Source of the DNA: Tolypocladium sp. Sup5 PDA-1
Taxonomy: Eukaryota; Ascomycota; Sordariomycetes; Hypocreales; Ophiocordycipitaceae
Assembly (NCBI GenBank): GCA_000750105.3
Contig: JPHH03000087.1
Coordinates: forward strand, 1-64,000
Reading direction: 5' to 3'
Length of the DNA: 64,000 nucleotides
A program made the position numbers and the translations under genes. The notes under the pieces were generated by a model. The model ran no database searches. It was not told the origin of the DNA and saw nothing but the letters and a program-made list of their open reading frames with translations. This document shows, in pieces, positions 1-10,174 of this stretch (position 1 is its first letter; each line of letters starts with the position of its first letter).

Positions 1-430
1 GGGAAGCAGCAGCGACCAAGGGCCAGCTCCGATCATCGCCTCCAATACCCTGGCTCAACCCTCCCAGAGTGATGATCCGATGGTAGGAAACGCAAGCGAG
101 GCCGAGGACGGCATGTCTTGGACCAGAGATACTTCATGGGCGGAGATCGACACCAGCTTCCTGGATGACATGATTGGGGATAATTTCCAAGAAGGCAACC
201 AGATTATGGGAGGAGGGCTGCAGAGTAGGGGGGCGGAATCTACAGGCTTCTCTGGACAAAAGGCCGCGCCAGCCCGACCAGTTCCGGGGGCGGCCTGGCG
301 GCGTCTTGCTCGGGACTCATTGAAGCTACTCGATGGCATTCTTTCTCCGCAGCCGGCGAGGCCCTGGTTGCCATGGTGCGCCAACATCAGGTCTTTTGGA
401 GGAAGAGCTGATGGGAGGCGCATACACTAA
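1..430 (+). CDS. MADS-like protein, 3' part of duplicate copy (runs off left edge)
   Basis: This is the 3' coding part of the gene found complete at 47570-48566 on the other strand, and the deduced protein is the same wherever compared. It covers only the Ser/Gly-rich and acidic C-terminal region. The MADS-like domain would lie left of the window, so I cannot tell whether this copy is complete or truncated. The stop codon is at 428-430. The lack of divergence from the second copy implies a very recent duplication or ongoing gene conversion. Confidence 0.7.
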   Translation, partial: GSSSDQGPAPIIASNTLAQPSQSDDPMVGNASEAEDGMSWTRDTSWAEIDTSFLDDMIGDNFQEGNQIMGGGLQSRGAESTGFSGQKAAPARPVPGAAWRRLARDSLKLLDGILSPQPARPWLPWCANIRSFGGRADGRRIH

Positions 431-518
431 ATGGTCGTTACTCTGATATGTGAAACATGTCGTAAGCTACGCCAACAGAACTCTTTGTCTGCTCAAATGA
501 TACTACCATGATACGTGT

Positions 519-890
<372 letters not shown>

Positions 891-1269
891 TTAAGAATAC
901 ATATAGCTGCTATGCGGGTCTGGGCACGTCATTCAAAACTCAGAGTTTAAACAAGTCGACAATTGGGGCAGCGGACAGGAGGAGGCGGGACGGGACTTGG
1001 TCTCTCAGACTTGTGACCAATGTCCCAGGCAGTATTACGGTCGGGGTTGCTTCATGACTTGCATGGTGTTTATTTATCATTGCCTCGCGTACCATCGAAC
1101 AGACACTTCGGCTTCAGAATCCTACTGGTGCCATACTTGCCTTGCTCCAAGATGTTTGCAGCTACTCGGATAGCCAGGGTTCTAAGTGATCATAGCTGCT
1201 CAGCCCCCAAGAGGAGACACATGCTGAACAAAAACGACACTACGCTATATATATTCTGGTATGACCTGC

Positions 1270-2178
1270 CTGCTCTTCTATATTCAGCGAAGCCTGGCCA
1301 TAGCAAAGCAAACATTCCACAGTCGATTCTGGACGAGACCCGGCAAGCTATGCAGTCACTGTGGAAGAAGCGGCCGGAAGATGTAGCCACGAAGGTCATT
1401 AAGCGCGCAAACCTTGGTAGAGTAAGTCAGACGTGGCCCTCAACCCCTCGGCGCCGGACAACGATGGCTCAACACACATCAGATAGCACGTCGACTGAAG
1501 AGTCATCTTCGATGGGCACAATTCAAGGTGAGGCATGGATGGGAAAGCCTCAGTCTTGGGTCAATCGAGAAGGAGATGGGTAGCACAGCCTCAAACCGAC
1601 TGTCCGACGACCAGCCTTCCGACATCACCTGCAAAGAGCCCGGTTTGCTCCAGCAGCGCCAGTGTTCCATTGACTTCCAGCCCAGCTACGGAAGAACTGG
1701 GAGGCAGAGACAAAGGTCATATTGCTCCCATAGCAAGACAACTTCCCTACGTCTGATGATGTCCAACTCTGCAGGGACTGATGGCCTCGCTATCCAATCT
1801 TATGGCCTCTACCCTCGCCTGGGGCAGGCTCCTCCTTTGAACGAACTCAAACACTCTACTTCGCACGCAACACAAACTTGCAGTCTGGATAGCAACCGAA
1901 TAGAGAAGAGCGAGTCTTCCGGAATTCGAGATTCTCCGGCGAAAGAGAGCACCGCCATGCCACTTTATCCTGAGGCACTTTATGATGTCCGACTCAACGA
2001 TGACTTGGCTGATGAAGTTTCGAAGGCATCCACTGAGAACGGCGGACTGGATTGGCCGCTTGCTCCGTTGACTGGTGTTGGCGGTAGTCCGGCCCCTAAT
2101 ACCCCTGAGCACGTCTTCGATCTGGCCGACTTTCTCAACATCTCACCAAGCCCATCACAGGAGCAGGGAAAGGGGTGA
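1270..2178 (+). pseudogene. Possible remnant of a low-complexity nuclear protein gene
   Basis: Three reading frames in turn look protein-like here: 1290-1530 (with SLWKKRPEDVATKVIKR), 1590-1756 (Ser/Thr/Pro-rich) and 1750-2178 (ending with DLADFLNISPSPSQ). The last motif resembles the C-terminal tail of some fungal homeodomain or C2H2 regulators, but I see no homeodomain or zinc finger. The frame changes would need introns or frameshifts that I could not place. It may be the tail of a disrupted regulator gene, or chance open frames. The rest of 891-2639 holds nothing I can support. Confidence 0.25.
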
Positions 2179-2639
2179 AGTGCATCCCCCCACCAAATTA
2201 GCTGCACTGCTGCTGTCTCGTTCAGCGCCGAGGATGTTCCATGCGAAAAGTGCTGCGTGTGGGTGTTTTCGTGGGCCTACTCGGATTTCCTGTGGGTTTC
2301 CACGCTTTTTTGTACTTATGGCTAAATAAATGTACGTCCTACAAGATTTTAATACCTCCGGCCAGACCGCAGAGGTCATGAGAATATGATTTCGCCGTGC
2401 GAACGGTTGTGGGTTACGGGATCCGTGTTCGGGCGTGGGATGAACCTCGTCAAACACTTCATGGGTGGTAGCTTAGGGTGAGGCTGAGCTAGGCGTTACC
2501 GCGTACGCTGGGTGCGTGCATGGGGTAACTAAGACCAAAGAATCTTTCCTTTAAGAAGACGCCGCCCCCCGGCCTACCCTTCTCCTCGTTCATCAAAATT
2601 TCACCCGATTCTTTTCCCCATTTTGAGTCGTCACCAGAA

Positions 2640-3821
2640 ATGTCTGACGGGCGTGTCAAGCCAACAAAAGAGGTGCGACCTCATGGTGCCTACGACACAG
2701 ATGGCCCACCCGCTGCAGCACATGCAGCAGCGATCATCCAGAATGGAACTGTCTCTTTGACCCAACAGAAAGCCCCTCGCTATCCTCGTCGTGAGCGCAA
2801 GCCCCTCTGGGAGAAACTGAGCGAGAGTTCAGGGGCGACTACACGGTTAGAAACTCGCCAGAAAACACCGCCATCGAGCCCCAGGAAGTCGAACCGAAGC
2901 AAATTTCTTTCTACCATCTCCGATCAACACGATCCAGCCTCAATCGGACTTCGACGCACTCGCCCGACGCGAATCATATTAGGGCACTGGGCGCAATACA
3001 GAGAAAGCGATGATACCGACGGGCTTGCCGTTTACGGAGAACTCGGAGAAAATGAGTTGTTTCGCGTGATAGCAACGCGAGAAACGAGACGCGGTCAGTT
3101 GGAGGATATGACGGTTCCTTACGAGGAGATCATATTCGAAGACCATCTCAAGCCTCTCCAGCACCAAGAAGTGAAAGAGTATTGCCGCATCCGGCAGCTT
3201 CAACTTGACCACGGTGAAGTCGAAGCGCAGAGGATCGACAACGAAACCAAGGCCGTATATGGTGCACAAGTTCGCGCCGGCACCATAGAAATGAACCCAA
3301 GCAACGCCACGACGAGTACGAGCGACACTACTTCCGTGACCCATGGGCATGAGGCTCGTCGGTCAGGAAGTGAGAAGCGCCGTTCGGACAAGCATGCACT
3401 GCGCCAGACGAACGGAAGCCGCTCAGCACGACGTCTCAAGGTGAACGACGCCGTAGAACGTACAAAATTTTGGGCCAGACGTCAAATCGCCAGAGCTGAG
3501 GCTGCTCAGGAGCGTGCTGATCAATACGCTACCAGCAGAGAACGAATTGCGACTGCAGCTGCCTCAACCTCCACCCCAGCCACTGGTATCCGTGCTCTCT
3601 CTCATAGTACCGAAGATACTCATAACTGGTACTCAGCGCGGCAGGAGTTTCTCCGCTCGAAGGGCGGAGCTCAGGATGCTAAGTTCTACGACAGCATAAA
3701 GTATGAGCGTAAGTCAACTGGGCCATTCATGGGTAATTTTGTGTCCCAGGGTATGATGCTTAGTATTGACGGCGAGGACTATGTCAAGTATCATGTATTA
3801 GCTAGGCCATCCTTTTTCTAG
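2640..3821 (+). CDS. Unknown basic, low-complexity protein
   Basis: An uninterrupted 393-codon frame starts with ATG in a good context (AGAAATGTC). The protein is hydrophilic. Basic Arg/Lys/Pro-rich stretches lie at about residues 40-110, and a globular-looking core at about 100-200 contains RRTRPTRIILGHW, AVYGELGENELFRV and ATRETRRG. A charged Ala/Arg-rich segment that could form a coiled coil lies at about 265-310. I see no signal peptide or membrane span. The core motif recalls a recurrent fungal family of unknown function often met in repeat-rich accessory regions, but I cannot name it. It stands alone, with 0.7 kb of empty DNA downstream. Confidence 0.65.
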   Translation: MSDGRVKPTKEVRPHGAYDTDGPPAAAHAAAIIQNGTVSLTQQKAPRYPRRERKPLWEKLSESSGATTRLETRQKTPPSSPRKSNRSKFLSTISDQHDPASIGLRRTRPTRIILGHWAQYRESDDTDGLAVYGELGENELFRVIATRETRRGQLEDMTVPYEEIIFEDHLKPLQHQEVKEYCRIRQLQLDHGEVEAQRIDNETKAVYGAQVRAGTIEMNPSNATTSTSDTTSVTHGHEARRSGSEKRRSDKHALRQTNGSRSARRLKVNDAVERTKFWARRQIARAEAAQERADQYATSRERIATAAASTSTPATGIRALSHSTEDTHNWYSARQEFLRSKGGAQDAKFYDSIKYERKSTGPFMGNFVSQGMMLSIDGEDYVKYHVLARPSFF

Positions 3822-4529
3822 GTTTAAGTTTGTTTGCGCCTTGGGCATCTATCAGCTCTGCTCCACCGGCGAAAATTATGGGCCAAATGATATAGCAATA
3901 CTGGGTTTTGACCTGAGCCTGGTGATCTGGACTTGACTTAAGATGTCGATCTGCCGAAAAGAACAATTAATCTGTGAGGAAATCCGTTGCTCGTTCGTTC
4001 GCCTTTGGGTCTGAGTTGGGTGAACAGGATGCGGATGTTGCAACGTAGATAAGAAAGGTTTGCAGATACGCCTCCTTCCACGCCTGATTAGTCTGATGTG
4101 ATGACGATGTATACTTCGAACTATGGCTCACTTTGCAACGACCGATTAGCCCGTAGATCTATACGGCAACCTGAGCAAACTAGCGTGTACGCAAAAGTTT
4201 TGCAATTGCACAAGTTACTATTTTCTGGCTTCTGATCTACCCGCTCAAACAAAGAAGTAATTCGCGCTTTCTAATGATCTTTTAAACCTCATCACCGCGT
4301 TATTCGACATCAACGGTAGACGGAAAGTAAATACTATGGGAAACACAGGCCCCTGTTGGGTGAAAAATAGAATGCTTTTTTTGCTGGACTCATGTCTCAT
4401 CGCCTCCTGAATTGTTAGCTTGTTGATAACGCCATGTTATTAGTCATAACTTTTTACGTTCGACGGTATAATTCTTCAGCCAGCCTTTCCCATTCAAATT
4501 CTGCATCATCGGCATAAAACACTAGTAAA
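3822..4529. other. Intergenic stretch, nothing recognised
   Basis: Between the convergent ends of the unknown gene and the LysM gene I see no protein-like frame, RNA gene or repeat. The DNA is moderately AT-rich and presumably holds the two 3' UTRs. Confidence 0.6.
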
Positions 4530-5598
4530 TCAGTGTTTTTCTTTTTGTGGTGAAAGTGGCCGGTAGTCGTATGTCAAACATCCCACGTCCCTGGAGCCAC
4601 CCATGCCTCCATTTCTGGTGCCTGTAGAACGTGTGATCAGCATGTGCATTTCTTTGGCGGTAATCCGGTAACCCACATTGGTGAAAGTTTGCCTTCATGG
4701 CATCAGAACAAATTGATCCGGACTTGATGTTTTGAGTGGTCTGGTGCTGACAGTTCGGGACCCAAGCGACGGAATAAAAATAATAATGCTCATCACCGCC
4801 ATCAAACAAATATGCGACGACGTCGCTGTCCTTGTTTATCTCCACGTCCGCGTGGCCGGTGCAGAATTCATCCGCGAATTTGCTTTGAATACCATTTACA
4901 GTTAGGAAATTCCCGGAGTCATGGCACCTCATTTGCGCAGTATCAGTCGTGCTAGCTGGGTGGCTGGTGGATAAACTCGACTGCATTGACGAATGCGTTG
5001 AACTAGGTGATATCACACTTGTTTCCGGCAACCCAGAATTGCCAGAACAAGTTGATCCTACTGAGGAACCGCTCATTTTGGAAGATTCAGATGTCTCAGG
5101 GGAACTCGAAAATACAGTAGATGTAGCTCCCCCCTTTGACGGCTCGGGCGTGGCCGACGGCGTTCCGCGTAATGAGGTTGATGATGTGGTTGAGCTGCCA
5201 ACTGTGCTGGAATGCGTCGATGTGGTGGCCGTAGGAGTCTTAGTACTGTGACTCAGAGACTTTGTACTTTCGTCCGTTTCTCTAGTGCTAGCAGTATCGG
5301 CATGGTGAGTCTGTTCAGGGTAGTCTCGCAAATAAAGAACTCGTGTGCAACCGGACGTCGACCATGCTCCTGGCGGTGACACTGGACTTGTATATGGTAC
5401 TTTGTACGTCTGACCTGGGGCAATGAATGCCGTGTTCATCCCCGGGTTTCTTTCTTGAATGATTCGATAGTCAGGAAGACCCAATATCCGAGCAGCTTCG
5501 TCGACCGTATCATTTCGCAACACCTGCCAGACGTCGGACCTGCTGGTGCAGGCTGCCGCACCGAAAGTAGCAAAGGCTAGGAAAACGAAAGACAACAT
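4530..5598 (-). CDS. Secreted LysM-domain protein with Ser/Thr linker and C-terminal Cys domain
   Basis: The product has about 337 residues. The N-terminus (MLSFVFLAFATFGAAAC) is a signal peptide, and this Met was chosen over in-frame upstream Mets because they precede no secretion signal. Residues ~20-65 form one LysM-like module (WQVLRNDTVDEAARILGLP ... YKVP), expected to bind chitin oligomers. A Ser/Thr-rich, probably O-glycosylated linker spans ~90-230. The last ~110 residues form a Cys-containing domain. A 55-nt intron (4622-4676, donor GTGGGT, branch CTGAT, acceptor CTACAG) switches frame to the real C-terminus, which contains NGGMGGSRDVGCLTYD; without splicing the frame reads on to a different end. 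The likely site of action is the extracellular matrix or cell wall, as in LysM effectors or killer-like chitinase loci. Confidence 0.82.
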
Positions 5599-6757
5599 AT
5601 TCAAAAAGGATTCTTTCGCGTTTTCGCCGTGACTCCTCAGAGAGACCGTGTCACTCATATACTCCTTTGAGCAACATTTTTCTTGTCCGACCGTGCCAAT
5701 ATTGCTGCGGCTACAGTCCATATAATGACGAAGTTGAAGGCAGCCCGCAATCGTGCTTGATGGACATAGAAAAGCCCATACGGCGTCAAACGGACATCTG
5801 ATACGTACGGTGTGGCTTAGTTTGTATCCCCATTTTAACGTCAAAGATTTTCAGTACGTACTTTATGTATCGGACTGTAATAATATCCCTTCACTTGACC
5901 CATTTGTTGACAACTATAAACCACTTGTTGGGTGTCAGGGTCACAGTCGCGTGCACGAGGTCAAGAGTCGGGCTTCAATTTGCCGGAGGTCCGTTTGGAT
6001 CCAGCTTGGTCCATGCCGAACATCGGGACCGGAGCAGTTACTGCACCAAGGCACGGAGCCGTATGCTTCCATCCCGCCCGCTTAAAGGTCTACAATCGCT
6101 TCCAAAAGACGAGCGCGGACAGAGTGTGCTCTTCGGATTTACCCCTCGCGCATGATGACAAAACATGCCCGTGACAAGCATGATATCGGTAGATGAGACA
6201 CAACGGACATCAAGCGGAATACCACTTGAGCTGCAGTTGAATTTTATCCTCGTCTGAGTACTCGGCGCTCTGATCGTCGTTTCAGTTTATCTCTAGCGCG
6301 TCGGACGCGGGCATTGCCAATCTTTTTGTACCACTGGGACACATCTTCCAACCACGCGCTAATTGGGTTCAGTCAAGGGGGCGTCATTGCGACCTTGAGA
6401 GAAGAAACCGGCTGCTAAAGTCACCGCTATGCGCGCGCGTCATATCGACCACGATCAAACTCACAGAGGAACGTGAACACCACTGGCTATGCAAGCAAAC
6501 GCTTGGGCGTACGACTTCGTTAGAGCGGGCAGCCGTCCAAAAATCTACCGGGCGATGACAAGTAATTGGCTAACAACCTTTCAGCAAAGGCTAATGGGTC
6601 TTATGCACAGCTGCCGTTTGGTTGCTGCGTTCTTACGTGCTGTTTCATCTAATCAAATTGTTACGACATCATTTGACATGGAGGTGATTATGTAACGGAG
6701 CAGATTGCTTTTATGCAGCTATAGAATTGGCATACATGCCCAGACCTCTAGGCCCGG
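5599..6757. other. Intergenic stretch, nothing recognised
   Basis: This holds the presumed promoter of the LysM gene and the downstream region of the Ulp1-like gene. Short open frames occur on both strands but none shows a motif, and they overlap one another. I see no RNA gene or repeat. Confidence 0.55.
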
Positions 6758-8368
6758 TCATGAAAGTGGCAACTTAACCCTAGGATCCAAACTTGTGTAC
6801 GCTCCGTATTCATTGTCTCCTATAGTATCATGCTGCTTCAGATGATACACGTCAATCATCAAATTCTCAGCGGGGAGCTCCCGGTTGACAATAGCACAGC
6901 AGAGGCCGCGTGCTTGATCGAGCCAACCCTCCAAGGGGTCACAGTCGTCCGCAAGTCGAGAACGCAGCTTCTCAATGAGCCGGTCCCTCTGAGAGTTCCG
7001 CATGCTTCGAATCGACGGGGTGCTTGGTACAACGAGAAGCAAGGTGTACTTCCCTACCCCCCAGTCCTTACATAGGTTGCACAGGTCTGTCCAGAATTTA
7101 CATTGTGACTGCATTGATCTCATGTCCCGTATACACTGCAGATCTATCTTGTAGTTCATTGCCCTTTCTATTGCGTCTCTGTCGCGAAGCTGGTCCATTC
7201 TGTCATGGAATAATGTGGCATTGTACCTCTCGTGGAATATACTGCCTATACCTCCCTTTTTCATTGAATGCCATAGCACGGCCAGGTTGGTCCGCGTCGA
7301 GGCGTCGATAGACCTAGTTGCCAAGACCGCTTCGCTAAGACGATCAAGAATAGTTCGGCGGTCATTTGGGAAGATTTGACGAGTCTGTTGAAGCAAAGCC
7401 GGGGATGTGTAGTTCAACGGTCTCTGTGTTGCTATCGTTGGACTACGACCTAATTGTCTTGCTCCTCGAGTAACCCGTGGAGAGGGTGTCTCAGTATTGT
7501 AGGCCGCACAAATCTCAGGTGGTGTAGCAGGGGTGGCAGTAGTTGGTCGAGAGCTAGAATTCATGCCGTTTATAGCATCGTTGAAAAAGAGCGACTGCTC
7601 TTCTCTCTCTTGCACAAGAAGATCTTCAAAATCCCCATCATCAGGGTCTACCTTTCCGCAAAGAAGCTCAATAAGAACGCGGGAGCGGAATGATGGAATC
7701 ATCTCATCGGCAACCCTCTGGCTGAGGTGCGGACTCCCCTGCTGAATGCACCGAATCCCCAGAAGCATAAATATTCCCGAGTCTTCGGGTCGAGTCTGCT
7801 TTGGTCCCGTCCAGTGAGTTACAGCATCTCTGGAGTCGTTGGTGGAGAACTTTGGTATGTAGTCCTGATGTCTGCTATCATACCAATGGATACAATCCTC
7901 ATACGCGACAGCAAAGGCCCAATCATCCCCATCTCGGAATGGTATGATTGTGGGTCGATCGAGTCCTTCCTCACCGATTTCGTTGACGCCCTCCTTTAGG
8001 GTGCGGACTTCCAGAATCTGCGTACGGAGAGATTTCGGGCGAAGGAGGTGAAGGTATCCGTTTACTACGTCCAGGTCGACGTAATCGTTTTGGGCTAGGT
8101 GCAAAATCGACGATGGAATTTCTGCGGGAGGGAACTGCGAAACTCTGCAAGCGTATTCTGTCCACTCTGTCTTGGTTTGAGGGGTCGAGGCCTCTGAGTC
8201 CGGCATGCTTTCAAAAGATGGATATTCCCCGCATCCTTCCGAGGCGGAAGACCGAATCCCATTGGGGTATCGCCTTTCAATAAACCGCAAAGCTGTCTGC
8301 GCATAAGCAAGTGAACTGCATGAGAACGCACCAAGTGCAATCTGCTTAAACTTCTCGTATTCAGCCAT
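6758..8368 (-). CDS. Ulp1/C48-protease-fold protein lacking catalytic residues
   Basis: An intronless 536-codon frame. The middle part resembles the SUMO-protease (Ulp1, peptidase C48) core: RDGDDWAFAV at ~146-154, where His-Trp is expected, IHWYDS with the Asp at 164, a Gln at 191, and EDSGIFMLLGIR at 195-206, where active enzymes have Asp-Cys-Gly. The catalytic His (as Asp149) and Cys (as Ser197) are both replaced, so peptidase activity is unlikely, while the Asp and Gln are kept. The C-terminal half (~290-536) is probably helical and has no motif I recognise. The frame shows no internal stop, so the protein is probably maintained, perhaps as a SUMO- or ubiquitin-fold binder. Its ATG sits in a CCATGG palindrome that also gives an ATG on the other strand. 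Confidence 0.72.
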   Translation of the reverse strand: MAEYEKFKQIALGAFSCSSLAYAQTALRFIERRYPNGIRSSASEGCGEYPSFESMPDSEASTPQTKTEWTEYACRVSQFPPAEIPSSILHLAQNDYVDLDVVNGYLHLLRPKSLRTQILEVRTLKEGVNEIGEEGLDRPTIIPFRDGDDWAFAVAYEDCIHWYDSRHQDYIPKFSTNDSRDAVTHWTGPKQTRPEDSGIFMLLGIRCIQQGSPHLSQRVADEMIPSFRSRVLIELLCGKVDPDDGDFEDLLVQEREEQSLFFNDAINGMNSSSRPTTATPATPPEICAAYNTETPSPRVTRGARQLGRSPTIATQRPLNYTSPALLQQTRQIFPNDRRTILDRLSEAVLATRSIDASTRTNLAVLWHSMKKGGIGSIFHERYNATLFHDRMDQLRDRDAIERAMNYKIDLQCIRDMRSMQSQCKFWTDLCNLCKDWGVGKYTLLLVVPSTPSIRSMRNSQRDRLIEKLRSRLADDCDPLEGWLDQARGLCCAIVNRELPAENLMIDVYHLKQHDTIGDNEYGAYTSLDPRVKLPLS

Positions 8369-8486
8369 GGCTACCCGGCCATTGGTGTGTCTCGTAGGCG
8401 GGCTGATGGCTTTTAACTACTCCGCCAATTCATGTGTAGCCGCCGAAGTAGCTGATGGGATCCGATTGTCGCCTTTTCAACATTCG

Positions 8487-8945
8487 ATGTCCAGAACAGT
8501 ACCAGAGATGCTGCTCCAGTACAACAGACAAAGGCTGAAAAAAATCCATTGGCAGTCGTTGATGCAGCTGCAATTGGACATCCAAATTGAATATAAGGCA
8601 ACCACAGACGTAAAGCGCACGCTGGTACAAGTCTTCTTCATCGACAGTTTGAGAAATCGACAACCCGGTATGGAACACTACGCGGAAGCGAGACGAAAAG
8701 GCAACAGGAGACCGCGATCAAACTCAAGTCGCCGCCCAGCACTTCGAAGATGCATTCCCAATTTGCCTTCACTCGTATCAGTGCCGGAAGCACCTAAGGA
8801 GCATATTGAAAGGGATGTGGTTGAGGAATGGGTGGCAGGCATGTCCCCTGTCGACTCAACACCAGCGGAAGGAAGCGTAAAAGACGACATCTCAGCACAA
8901 GGTCAGCTGGGGGATCAGAGTTTGAAGGACTCAGAGAGCACATGA
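8487..8945 (+). CDS. Small unknown protein, divergent from the Ulp1-like gene
   Basis: This frame opens with MSRTVPEMLLQYNRQRLKK and contains a helix-rich, charged segment, then an Arg-rich and an acidic tail. The frame is also open from an ATG at 8367, but that would overlap the start codon of the divergent gene and gives an unlikely N-terminus, so the Met at 8487 is preferred. No domain is recognised. Another frame stays open to 9115, so an intron near 8940 is possible. It may be an exon of a larger gene or a chance frame. Confidence 0.35.
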   Translation: MSRTVPEMLLQYNRQRLKKIHWQSLMQLQLDIQIEYKATTDVKRTLVQVFFIDSLRNRQPGMEHYAEARRKGNRRPRSNSSRRPALRRCIPNLPSLVSVPEAPKEHIERDVVEEWVAGMSPVDSTPAEGSVKDDISAQGQLGDQSLKDSEST

Positions 8946-9115
8946 CCACGCCGCTATCGTTCGAGCGGATGACTGGGAACGGAGCGGGCATTGTTGACCC
9001 GGCCCAAGTCGTCAGCGGTGCGGGCAATGGTTCCAAGACAGTTGTTGAATTGCCCCGACAACCAACAGCAGCATGTCTACCCGAGAAAGTCCTGCACATG
9101 TTACTCTGTCCTTAA

Positions 9116-10174
9116 ATGAGCTGTGGCCTGCCTTAGTAAACCTTTTTAGCAGAGTTCGGTTCTGGGTTCGAACTTGTTAGTAAAGGCTCTTTAAAGCTGA
9201 TTGGCGAAGAATCGATTCAACTGTTTGCTCTCCTTCAACGTGATCCGCAATCGTCTTACGCCTACCCATTCTGCTATGATAATGACAAAGATGAGGCATC
9301 TAAGAACACCAGAAAGCCAGAGAGGGTGACGTCTTCTATATATTCCTAGATTGCACATTCTCTTGGATTCCAAGCGCACCTATCATCCACCACCTAGCTG
9401 TCTTCACCTTCTACCGACCGATTTCGTTCGAATGATCTTTGAAATTCATTATCAGGCGATGGTGCCCCTGATCTCCGAAACCTTTGGGCTGCTTGGCCTT
9501 CGTGAGAAAAGCATGACCAGAGCCTGTGCACCTCAACCCTATTATTGGCAATTTCGATCGATCGCATAATAGGTGAAGCCATGTTGTTCGAACTAAGGTT
9601 TGAGGCCGAGGGCGTGATTACGTGCTGCTGCATTTTCTTGCTGCTAACCATGCATCCCATGGGAATATCTAGTGTAGCCGGCGATCGGGTGCTGAGCTAC
9701 CTCGATAAGGGAAGGCTTTGTGAATCAGAGTTCCTGCAAAATCTGCAGGCAAGGTGAGTTATCTATGGAGTATACTTAATGTGAAGCGATGTGCTTATGC
9801 CTTTCACTTGCCACCTACAGTACCAGCTTCACAACTCTTCCTTAGTAGAGTGACTAAGGGGATATTTGGGGCCGAAGGGCTTATGCGTCAAATGGTAGGC
9901 CTAAAGTCTTCTTGTGCTCTACAACATTGATATGGTGTTGCGATTTCACAACGTTAAATACTACACAATATTTCATGAGTGATATATAGTGCTCAATGAA
10001 AGCCGAAAGTCAAACTCCAGCCTGAGGTGGACATTCTGCCCCAACTGGTACCTAGACATCTCGAACTAGCGCAGACGCCGGTAGTATTTCAAGCGCCTCT
10101 GGCTCGATCGGCCGAACAGTGTGGGCATCCCTTCCATCTCGTTCATCGATGCAGGCATCACTCTAGCCTTCTGG
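9116..10174. other. Intergenic stretch, nothing recognised
   Basis: Several short open frames lie on both strands, without motifs or consistent spacing. It presumably includes the promoter of the F-box/ankyrin gene at its right end. Confidence 0.55.

Noticed and set aside
9120..9185. GGTTCGAAC resembling a tRNA T-loop
   Set aside because: No acceptor stem, D arm or anticodon arm can be folded around it.
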